From assembly GCA_963971225.1 (NCBI GenBank), contig OZ020269.1, forward strand, positions 77,724,450-77,788,449: a DNA stretch of 64,000 nt. The letters are read 5' to 3'. Of this stretch, positions 55,643-64,000 are shown one piece after another. A program made the position numbers and the translations under genes. This DNA comes from Melieria omissa. Lineage: Eukaryota; Arthropoda; Insecta; Diptera; Ulidiidae. The number at the start of each line of letters is the position of its first letter. The first letter of the stretch is position 1. The notes under the pieces are model-generated. The model made no database searches, was not told the origin of the DNA, and saw only the letters and a program-made list of their open reading frames with translations.

Positions 55643-56489
55643 TAACATTGGGATATGTATAGATATGCTACTGGACATTCCCTTGGTAGAGTCTTATTCT
55701 CAATTTCCAACCGCTTCCAATTTAATCTTACCTCGCTAGTTTTGGCATTGCCATTATTAGGCAACTGACATTTCTTCAGATTTCAATTTTGGGGCTCTTC
55801 TGCGCCACTGACCGCCGCCAGTTGCAGTGCAGCTCAATTCTTGGTTAAATGACGACTGTTCGCATTCTCATTTCCTCCGCCGGTTCGGGTTTGTTTATTT
55901 ACTTTTATTATTCTTCCTTGCTGTTTATACGTAACATACACCATATTATTTTTTACTTATTCATACCTTGCTCCGCAGTCGGAATCGTGTCCTTTTTTCG
56001 CTGTTGCAGTACGTTACTGACAGCTCGCTGACGCCTTTGGGGTTGCGTTTCACATTTTAATTACCGCCATTTATTTGAACTTTTACCATTTCCATTGGCA
56101 GTCAACAGCTTCTACCCAAAGGAAGTTATTATCTGCGCTGCGTGTTAGAATGAATGTGTTTGGGTATAGCTGTGTATGAGCGAGTGAGTGCTGTTGTTGG
56201 GTTGATTTGTTGTTTTTGTTGGCTTGATGGAATACCTCGCATTACATTTTTTATTAAATTGTAATTTTTCTACTCCATAAGCAAAATATCTGTGGCATTT
56301 TGACAAAACAACTTAAGTCTAATTTTCAAATTTGTCACGAGTGCGAAAATACTGTTAAGGTGCAGAGTAAATCTCAAAGAAGCGTCTTGAAATTGTAACT
56401 TTCTGATTAAAATACTGGAAAATTGCCTTGCCGGAGATATACATTCACTTCGCTGCTTATTTCATTACATGCGTCAGTTACTTGGTTTA
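55643..56489. other. No gene recognised
   Basis: Sequence of more even composition than its surroundings and possibly unique genomic DNA. Open frames here are short and show no family motif. Confidence 0.4.
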
Positions 56490-57000
56490 GTTTTTTGCTC
56501 CCGTCATAATAGCTATGTTATCTGTATATTCGATTCCAGATGATAGGCCCGAAGACTAAGCCGTGTGGAACGTCTCCGGAAACGCGATTTTTTTTGTCAC
56601 AAAACACAATGCGATCGTTAAAGTAGTCCTTGATTATTCTTAAAAGATAATCGAGTCATTGTAGTTTGACCAAAGCGCGGAGAGTTTTATTCCAGCTGAA
56701 CTGAAATCATTATTTACGTCCACGTTACGTTTCCCTGAAGCCAAATTGCTAGTTGGAGAGCTATTCTGGTTTTTCCAAGAAGGGGTCAAGACGTGCGCAT
56801 ATAATTCGCTCCAGAACTCCTCCTGCTCCGTCTAGCATGCACCGGGGTCTGTACAAAGATGGTTCGTCAGTTTTCTGTAGCAGGACTATCTTGTAAGCAT
56901 CGGGTGTATAGCTGAAAAGGTAAGAGTTAGATTTCACTGCGGTTTTAGTACCCTATTTGGTATGTCGTTTAAACCTGAAGCCTTGTCTGGTTTGATTTTT
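56490..57000 (-). pseudogene. R1-like LINE reverse transcriptase relic
   Basis: Minus-strand frames with many breaks read KPDKASGLNDIPN, YRPRCMLDGAGGVLERII, IKDYFNDRIVF and VSGDVPHGLVFGPIIWN, matching RT blocks up to the GVPQGSVLGP motif. The order and wording are of R1/I-type RTs. It is old and unrelated to the younger R1-like copy at 2998. Confidence 0.6.
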
Positions 57001-57034
57001 CGGCATAAATGCAGTATAGCGAACCCTCGTAAAA

Positions 57035-57843
57035 AAAATAAATGAGTATGCTTTTATTTAGACGGTTGGCTCCTGAATCTAACAAGCAACAACAATGCTG
57101 CACGTTACGTCTTTGGCTTAAAGAGAGGGGACCACGTTTCTTCTTATAGTAGACAGTTGCTTGGCCTTGACCTCAAAAGCTACTTAGAAGCACGAAACTG
57201 TATGTTTTTACATAAACTTATACACACGAAATAACGGGAAACTCATTTTTTCTTTCGGTGGCTGTCCTCTCAGCTGGAAATGGCAAACCTCTGAGAGTAA
57301 AAATTGCCTATGAAAAAGCTCCCAACCTGCCGTTCGGAACCGGCATAAAACACGGGTGGTTGCGGGAAGCTAGGCCTTAGTCTCGCGTAAGCGGGCTGTC
57401 GTGCCAATCAATTATTATTATAATTATACACACGAAGCGTCCCAGCTACCTTTTTGAAAAACTTCTGTTTTGCAAGTCAAGTCGAAACTACAATCTCCTA
57501 ATTCCTAGCCATAATGTCAAAAACTCCAGTAGGCTATTTTTCGTTAGCGCCATTAGGTCTTGGAACTCGCTTCCTAGTGCTATCAAATGTATTTCGGGTA
57601 GTGGTAATTTTAAGCATCTACTCTTCAAACACTTTTCATAACTTTTCAAACTCTTCTCTCGCTCTTTACCCTATCTACTTTCACTTACATATAATTAAGA
57701 TTTTTCATTGTGAATTATTAAAACATTGTAATAATATAGTATTTATTGTGTAATGCTTAAAATGAATGTGTTCCAAATTGGCATGCAAAAGATTATATCT
57801 TATATGCCTGTATAATTTATCTATTAAATAAATAAATAAACTA
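57035..57843 (+). mobile_element. CR1-like LINE 3' fragment, split by a SINE
   Basis: Coding pieces NNAARYVFGLKRGDHVSS, LEARNCMFLHKLI, then after the SINE SYLFEKLLF and IRLWNSLP align to the end of the LINE at 11085. It finishes with AAAT repeats (57823-57843), as that LINE does. Most of the element is missing, and the frame shifts at least once. Confidence 0.75.
57231..57423 (+). mobile_element. SINE family B, 5'-truncated, with 13-bp duplication
   Basis: It lacks the tRNA-like head and starts in the body (ATAACGGGAAACTC), with an internal deletion of about 40 bp relative to 32878. TTATACACACGAA flanks it (57218-57230, 57424-57436). The tail is ATT repeats. Confidence 0.85.
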
Positions 57844-59022
57844 AAAATTTTGCCTGGAAAACGCCCATAAAATGCGTGGCTCGGGGTCAAAGTTCAGAGA
57901 TTTTATCAAAAACACTTAATTAATCTCCAACTGATTTACTCGATTTCTATTAATGTGCAACATTAGATACGTAAGATGTACTAATAAAAAGTGTTAAGCG
58001 AAAAAAACCGGGATTTTTCTTGAAAAAACTCATTACTAAAGTACAATAAGTTTGTTCCCATGTTGCAGCCTGTGGAAATTTTTGAAAAATTTGTAGAAAC
58101 AAATTTTTTTTAGCCAATACCTCTGCCAAAAGCCGAGCCTCTGACGAACTACCATAATTCGACTCTGCTGCATTGCACTTGAACATCGATCTTTAACCAT
58201 CAGTGTTTTGTTTCTATGTTGCTTACTTGCTAAATGTTTTTCACTGGAAAAATGGACTGAATTGGTAAATGTTCGTTGAAATTTACCACTTTTCTTTTTA
58301 AAAAATGTTACCACTCTTTTAAATGTTTAGTCCCAGCACTGATCACAGTACGGAGTCTCTTCCACCCCAATGGGTTTGTATGTATATATGTATGTGTGTG
58401 TTTTTGTTTGTGGGTGTATATTCGCTCCATTCCGGCCAGGTCTGAAGTGCCCGCACAGCTGACATTTAACCTTTGACTGTGCGCTGCGTCTGTGCTCCTT
58501 ATATTTCCTTTTTCTGCATGTTTAGCCCACATCTACATATGTTTTCATGGCGCAAACGCATGGCTGGCTGGGTAGGGGGTGCGAGTCGAGAATGTAGCCC
58601 TGTTTACGATTTGAAATGCCACAAATGCATTTGCTGTATCAGCTAGGAGGTTCCCAGCACGAGCGACAGCATTCAGCCAATTCCATTCTTGCTGTTGCTA
58701 TTTCGCGTCGACGTATTAATATTTATGCCGCTGCAGTATTTCCCCAATGCCAACAGCCATATGCAAAGTCGGAAAATGCAAGTGAAATTTAGGCAAAAGC
58801 GGAGTACTTAAAATTCGATAGCGCTGGAAGTTAGAAGCTCGTTGTTATCTTGCACGCTTTCCTGCGCGTTGTTAATCCATTGGCTATTAACAGATGTAAT
58901 GGATATCGAACAGGTAGTGGTTGCATGTAACACAATAATATTTGAAGACTGCTGGAAAGAATTCAGAAGTAGCACGACTTAACTGAATGAAAGTTTTGCC
59001 ACAGAAGAGTTAATCAACGACA
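57844..59022. other. No gene recognised
   Basis: Includes a TG/TA-rich microsatellite stretch (about 58377-58410) and more GC-even sequence from 58430 to 58900, possibly unique DNA. No coding family or RNA gene was identified. Confidence 0.4.
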
Positions 59023-59824
59023 TAACACTTCGTTCAATAATGTGTGTGACTGACACATAGATGGCGGCACTAATACTAAATCAATATTTGTTTTCGAAAT
59101 TGTGAACCTTTTTAGGCTTACTGTCAAAATTATATGTCAATCCGACCATTAGTTTACAAGTTACAGTGCTTTAAGTGACACTACTTTTGAGTTTTCAAAA
59201 TAAATGAATTCAAAGCAATTCCGTGTGCTGATTTATCATTGTTTTTTAATGAAAAAAAATACTGTTCAATGCCAGGAATGGGTTGAAAAACATTATTCGG
59301 ACTCTGCTCCATCAAAAAGAACCATTTGTTATTGGTATGCAAAATTTAAACGTGGTCGTACAGACACCGATGACATTCCATCTACTGGACGGCCAAATGA
59401 CGCTGTTATTCCGGAAAACGTTGAAAAAACACTGAAAATCATTATGTCCGACCGTAAAGTGAAAGTGGGGGAGATTGCTGACATTCTAAAGATATCAGCA
59501 GGCAGTGTACACACCATAATACACGAAGATTTGGTTATGAAAAAGGTGTTTTCGAAATGGGTGCCGCGTTTGCTCACACCGGAGCAAAAACAACAACGAA
59601 TCGATGATTCAAAGAGCTGTTTGGACATGTTTACGCGCAACAAGTCGGAGTTTTTGAGTCGGTACATCACAATGGATACACAGCCGCCGTGGCTCAGTTG
59701 GTTAGTGCGCGGTCCAACGAGTCGCATGCAGAGCGACGCAAGATCGAATACTGCATGTACTACATGGGCTGAAAAGTCTTTGGCCTGACAATGAAAAAAC
59801 GATATTTTTAGTGCAAAAATGATT

Positions 59825-60502
59825 TTAATCTTCGACATAATCTCCATTTAGAGTAATGCATTTAGTGTAACGGTCTTCCAACATTTCGATGCCTTTCTTA
59901 TAGTGGTCCGCGTGAAGCTCTTCAAAATAGGCGTTTGTTTCCAACTCGACCTCCTCATTTGAGTAAAATCTTTTTCCGGCGAGCCAATTTTTCAACCTGG
60001 GAAAGAGGAAATAGTCGCTGGGTGCTAAATCTGGTGAATACGGTGGGTGTTTGACGACTTCGTAGCGTAATTCCTCTATTTTTTCGGTCGTATCGCGAGC
60101 AGAATGAGCTGGTGCTTTTTGGTCAATTGTCAGCAAACGCGGCACCCATCGCGCGCACAGCTTCCGCATGTGTAAATGTTCATGAATGATATGACCAACG
60201 CGTTCCTTTGAGATGCCTATGATGTTAGCTATCTCACTCAATTTTATTTTGCGATCATTTAACACAAGGTCCGTGATTTTTTGGATGTTTTCCGGATTAA
60301 CTGCCTCATTTGGCCTCCCTGAACGCGGTGCATCACTGGTGCTCGTACGGTCACGACGAAACTCAGCAAACCAATACTTGATAGTTGAATTTGGTGGAGC
60401 AGATGTATTATAACATTTATCAAGCCATGCTTTTGTTTCCACTGTATTTTTGCCCATCAAATAGCAATGTTTTATCAAAACACGAAATTCACTTTTTTCC
60501 AT
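59825..60502 (-). CDS. Mariner transposase with in-frame internal deletion (225 aa)
   Basis: Residues 1-130 are the helix-turn-helix DNA-binding half (MEKSEFRVLIKHCYLMGKN to WVPRLLTIDQK). This joins in frame to APAHSARDTTEK and the C-terminal part (HPPYSPDLAPSDYFLF; YTKCITLNGDYVED). The region with the first two catalytic Asp residues is gone; the third remains. The frame is otherwise intact. Such a protein could bind mariner ends but not cut, so an inhibitory role is possible but is inference only. Confidence 0.8.
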   Translation of the reverse strand: MEKSEFRVLIKHCYLMGKNTVETKAWLDKCYNTSAPPNSTIKYWFAEFRRDRTSTSDAPRSGRPNEAVNPENIQKITDLVLNDRKIKLSEIANIIGISKERVGHIIHEHLHMRKLCARWVPRLLTIDQKAPAHSARDTTEKIEELRYEVVKHPPYSPDLAPSDYFLFPRLKNWLAGKRFYSNEEVELETNAYFEELHADHYKKGIEMLEDRYTKCITLNGDYVED

Positions 60503-60658
60503 TGTTTACAAAAATTCAGAGGTAGCGTCACTTCGAAAGCAATAACTTGAAAACGAGTCAACCAAATGTCATGAAACTTTGACAGAATCTAAGTTAAGGA
60601 TGGTTTTCCATGTACAACACAATAATTCTTAATTTTTGGCGCCATCTCTATGTCAGGC

Positions 60659-62669
60659 CAGTGGCGTCCCCAGGATTTCGGGAAGGGGGGGGGATATGCA
60701 AAAAATGCAGTTTAACGCCATTTTTATACTTTCATCTTTGCGTATTATTTTTAATACATGTTGAATAAAATTGTACATACATACATATATGTATACATAT
60801 ACTAACATAAACTTCTTAAAACACAAAATTCAAGTGACATGTATTTTTAAGTCATAAAATACCAACCAAAAAATTCAAGTTTGTTTTAAGTTATGACATT
60901 TCGAAAACAACTGCTAATAGAATTACGAAAAACTCAAAAGACGTATTTTAAAAAGCACACCAGCTATGTAAAAGAAATCAAACATTTACAAAATGTATGA
61001 CGTTCTGAAATTTAATTATGATAGAGGTGACCATGTTTCCATGTTTACCCGCAATTCACCAAAACTATATAAGTGAATTTTTTTTTAATTTCAACAGCTG
61101 ATGCAGGGTTGGCATGAAGCCTGCGTTTGATTACTATTTTGGTAAATAGTCGACACTTTTGGGAACATTGAAAATACAACTATTCTGCGAGAACAAATGC
61201 AATGCTGGTTTTTTTTATTCATTTATTCTTAACCCTTCTGCGGGTATCCGGTTCTGGCCAGACCATATTGAACTTTGGATCCACTTTAGTAATGTTGTAA
61301 TTAAGCTATCGAGCTCAAATTTCATGATATCCTTAACTGATCCTTTCTAAGCACAAAACCCAAAACCATGGCTTGGCCAGACCATGGTGCATTTTCATAC
61401 AAATTTGCCAGTTATTTTCAGTTTTTTTTTTGTTATTTTCGACGTAATTATTGTCAGAATTGTTAAATATTTTTTTATATTATATATATATTTTCAACTA
61501 GGTTTTTCCATCTGACCCGATTTGAAGCACTTTTTTCGTGCCATCCCGTTAATAGTGACGTAAATTAGCTGGCGCAAAATGTACCTGGTCCAAGTGTTTT
61601 TCGTTCGCCTTGGCTTTTATTTTCTTTGGGTTAATAAATTATAATTTTTGTTGGAAAATAATGTTGGAACATATTCAAAATTAATACTTATCCATTTTCC
61701 AATTCGATTGGGTGTTTTCTGTGACAGAGATGAAAGGAAGAGAATGCTATTTTGAGAATCAGGTGGACATTGTTTTTGAACTTCGACGCTGGAGTTAAAT
61801 CAGAGAGGAAAATTTCTAAAAAAATTTCCTTAGCAATAGCGGAAACTAATGCTTTAGAGCAACGAATTTAAGATATTAAATAATTTGCTGCGAGAGGCAA
61901 TAATAACGGTGCTGCCAATTTCACGCTTTCATTTGGCCCTGAACAAAACGAAGCTTCTGATACTGATAGAAAAAATGGTCGTTTAGATAGTTCAATGTGA
62001 AGATAGCAACGACGAAGGCGACAAGGAAAACGATATCCGGCCAGTTCAGCAACAACAACATGTAGAGCATTTTGCATATTTTTCTTTGGCAAAGCAGTTC
62101 AGAATTATTAACAGTGCAAGGAATCCAGAAATATATATATCAAAACCCGATTTGTATGTGTCGAATGTAAAATCTCAATGTGGTATAGTCATGATACTGC
62201 ATTATATTGTTGAAATAATTGCATTGGTCAAGCAGCTGAAGTAGATCCATAAGTAACGTATTTTACATTTATACATTTTTTTTATTTTTTTGCTTTACTG
62301 CCGTATTTTTTTAATTTCAAAATTAACTCATTAAAGTTGAAACTCGCTATTTACTTAATTATTCTAGTATATTTTCACCGTTTTACGTAAAAATAATGTA
62401 GACAAGCAAAAGAAATCATTGTATTCACACTTTCTGGTTTTTTTATATCCTTAACAACAATCCTCGACTATCATCTTGTTTACATTATGGTCTGGCCAGA
62501 TCATGGGAGGTTCAGTTATTAGGTTTTAAGTGGGTGATTACAGAAGCGATAAAGCAAATAGTAAAAATGTTTCACAATTCCATATTGTTATAGCAAATTG
62601 CATAAGTGAATTCTCCGACCAAGGGGGGGATCCATCCCCCTAATCCCCCCCCCCCTGGGGACGCCACTG
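60659..62669. mobile_element. hAT-like non-autonomous element, innermost of the nest
   Basis: The inverted ends CAGTGGCGTCCCCAGG are perfect over 16 bp and continue into G/C runs. The 8-bp duplication TGTCAGGC flanks it (60651-60658, 62670-62677), as hAT elements make. It is 2011 bp and AT-rich inside, with no transposase motif. Several CTGGCCAGACC-like strings (61253, about 61375, about 62489) occur inside. Confidence 0.85.
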
Positions 62670-63628
62670 TGTCAGGCAAAAGACTTTTCAGCCCATGTAG
62701 TAGTAACACCTAATAAAAATAACGGGAAACTCGTTTTCTCTTTCGGCGGCTGTCCTCTCAGCTGGAAATGGCAAACCTCTGAGAGTAAAAATTGCCTATG
62801 AAAAAGCTCCCAACCTGCCGTTCGGAACCGGCATAAAACTGTAGGTCCCTTCCACCCGCGTACAAAATTCACACGCACAACACGGGTGGTTGCGGGAAGC
62901 TAGGCCTTAGTCTCGCGTAAGCGGGCTGTCGTGCCAATCAATTATTATTATTATTAAATTAAAAAATTAATTACATCACAATGGATGAAACATGGATCCA
63001 CCATTTCACTCCAGAGTCAAATCGGGAGTCTGCTGAGTGGCATGCAACCGGTGAAAGCCGCCCAAAGCGTCCAAAGGCACAAACATCGGCTGGCAAGGTT
63101 ATGGCGTCAGTATTTTGGGATGTGCACGGAATAATATTCATCGACTATCTTGAGAAAGGGAAAACAATCAATAGCGACTATTATATAGCGTTGTTGGAAC
63201 GTTTGAAAGAAGAAATCGCGATTAAGCGGCCCCATATGAAGAAGAAACAAGTGTTGTTTCACCAAGACAATGCACCGTGACACAAGTCGATGAAAACGAT
63301 GGCAAAAATGCATGAATTGGGCTTCGAATTGCTTCCTCATCCCCCGTATTCTCCAGATCTGGCCGCCAGCGACTACTGGCTCTTCGCAGACCTCAAAAAG
63401 ATGCTCCGTGGTAAGAGATTTGGCTCAAATGATGAAGTAATCGTCGAAACTAACGCCTATTTTGAAGGCAAAGAAAAATCGTTCTACAAAGGCGGTATTG
63501 AAAGATTGGAAAAGCGTTGGAATGATTGTATCTCCCTAAAAGGGGACTATGTTGATGAATAAAAACGAATTTTGGCAAAAAAATGTGTTTTAATTAGTTA
63601 GTCACACACATTATTGAACGAAGTGTTA

Positions 63629-64000
63629 CAAGTATAAAATAATAACACATACACAAACAGTAAATAATTCAGTGAACTGCAGAAGCAGGTAAATTTTTTT
63701 TAACTGTTTGTGCTATCCGAAATTTAATTTGACATATTGGCATATTGACATATTGGCTTTTTTTCAGGTGGTGCGAAGTTCACCGGGTCATCGAATATTA
63801 TTTTTTAGCGGCGATTTTCTCACACAATATTTCTTTGCTGAGCAGCTCAACATTTATGTTTTATGAGTGCCTGGTCACAGTGATATTCTACGGACTTTCA
63901 AGGTCGAGGCACTGGCTCAATAAGGCCCTACCACAGATAACTCATCATGAGTTATCTGTGGCCCTACCTAGCAAGTAGATCTGCCTAGAATTGGTTGAGA
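63629..64000. other. No gene recognised; contains a 31-bp perfect palindrome
   Basis: The flank right of the mariner has no coding motif. At 63931-63961 CCACAGATAACTCAT is followed by one base and its exact reverse complement, and GGCCCTACC is repeated on both sides of the hairpin. Confidence 0.5.

Larger units (their letters stand above)
59760..62700 (-). mobile_element. Second mariner, internally deleted, nested in the SINE
   Basis: The inverted ends CTACATGGGCTGAAAAGTCT match over about 30 bp, with TA on both sides (59758-59759, 62701-62702). Without the hAT-like insert it is about 922 bp. It carries one open frame that lacks the middle of the transposase. Confidence 0.9.
59678..62971 (+). 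mobile_element. SINE family B inserted in the mariner gene, itself interrupted
   Basis: The 15-bp duplication TACATCACAATGGAT flanks it (59663-59677, 62972-62986). The head with A box TGGCTCAGTTGG is at 59678-59759 and the body and ATT-rich tail at 62703-62971. A second mariner (59760-62700) separates the two parts at a TA near the end of the tRNA-like head. Confidence 0.9.
59204..63562 (+). pseudogene. Mariner transposase (DD34D), split by a SINE, one stop
   Basis: Codons 1-158 are at 59204-59677; the rest continues in frame from 62987 to 63562, about 349 residues in total. The N-terminal helix-turn-helix region starts MNSKQFRVLIYHCF. Catalytic Asp residues are 158 (YITMDETW), 252 (FHQDNAP) and 287 (YSPDLAASDYW), which leaves 34 residues between the last two. 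A TGA at codon 256, just after QDNAP, stands where relatives have an amino acid. No other defect is visible. Confidence 0.9.
59025..63626 (+). mobile_element. Full-length mariner transposon, outermost of a four-level nest
   Basis: The inverted ends (ACACTTCGTTCAATAATGTG) match over about 28 bp, with TA outside (59023-59024, 63627-63628). Removing the SINE and one 15-bp duplication leaves about 1293 bp, the normal mariner size. The transposase is complete apart from one stop codon and the SINE. Confidence 0.9.

Noticed and set aside
61228..61635. Possible piggyBac MITE (TTAACCCTTCTGCGGG ... GGGTTAA) inside the hAT-like element
   Set aside because: Only TTAACCC matches at the two sides; the inner bases do not form an inverted repeat.

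Overview
This 64 kb window looks like repeat-rich nuclear DNA of a fly. It is AT-rich, has a GT-AG intron of only 59 bp, and holds mariner, piggyBac, hAT, Transib and P-like transposons, R1-like, I/Loa-like, CR1-like and RTE-like LINEs, tRNA-derived SINEs and gypsy-type LTR elements with tRNA-Leu-like primer sites. A higher dipteran, perhaps a tephritid, is my inference. I recognised no host protein-coding gene, and almost every long reading frame belongs to a mobile element.

Region by region. 1-2.9 kb: a SINE with a solo LTR inside. 2.9-20.2 kb: a chain of LINEs joined end to end through five (GATA)n arrays. It holds an R1-like LINE (+), an I/Loa-like LINE (-) interrupted by a CR1-like LINE (+), a second I/Loa-like LINE (-) interrupted by a young gypsy-type element encoding Gag fused to integrase with no reverse transcriptase, and a short LINE tail. 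20.7-25.8 kb: a SINE, then an RTE-like LINE split by a hAT element that carries a second Gag-integrase element. 25.9-28.5 kb: a piggyBac element. 28.7-31.9 kb: four nested DNA elements plus a piggyBac MITE. 32.4-36.1 kb: an old LTR, a SINE, a MITE, and a mariner inside a mariner.

36.5-51.2 kb: a Tc1 relic, then a segment of about 5 kb present twice at a constant offset of 6551 bp. Each copy contains the 3' part of a Transib element (relative of RAG1) with an LTR inserted in its transposase gene. In copy 1 the LTR continues into gag and is cut off. In copy 2 it is a solo LTR holding a MITE, and the Transib continues to its other end. The two Transib ends read as heptamer, 23 bp, nonamer and heptamer, 12 bp, nonamer, like V(D)J recombination signals.

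51.5-64 kb: MITEs, a P-like relic, LINE fragments, and a nest in which a full-length mariner contains a SINE, which contains a second mariner, which contains a hAT-like element. Target-site duplications are readable at every level.

The elements do not form a pathway. They form a record of insertions, and target-site duplications give the order. The points most worth checking are the 12/23 Transib ends, the RT-less Gag-integrase lineage with an N-terminal SAP-like segment, the LINE/(GATA)n association, and the 6551-bp duplication.
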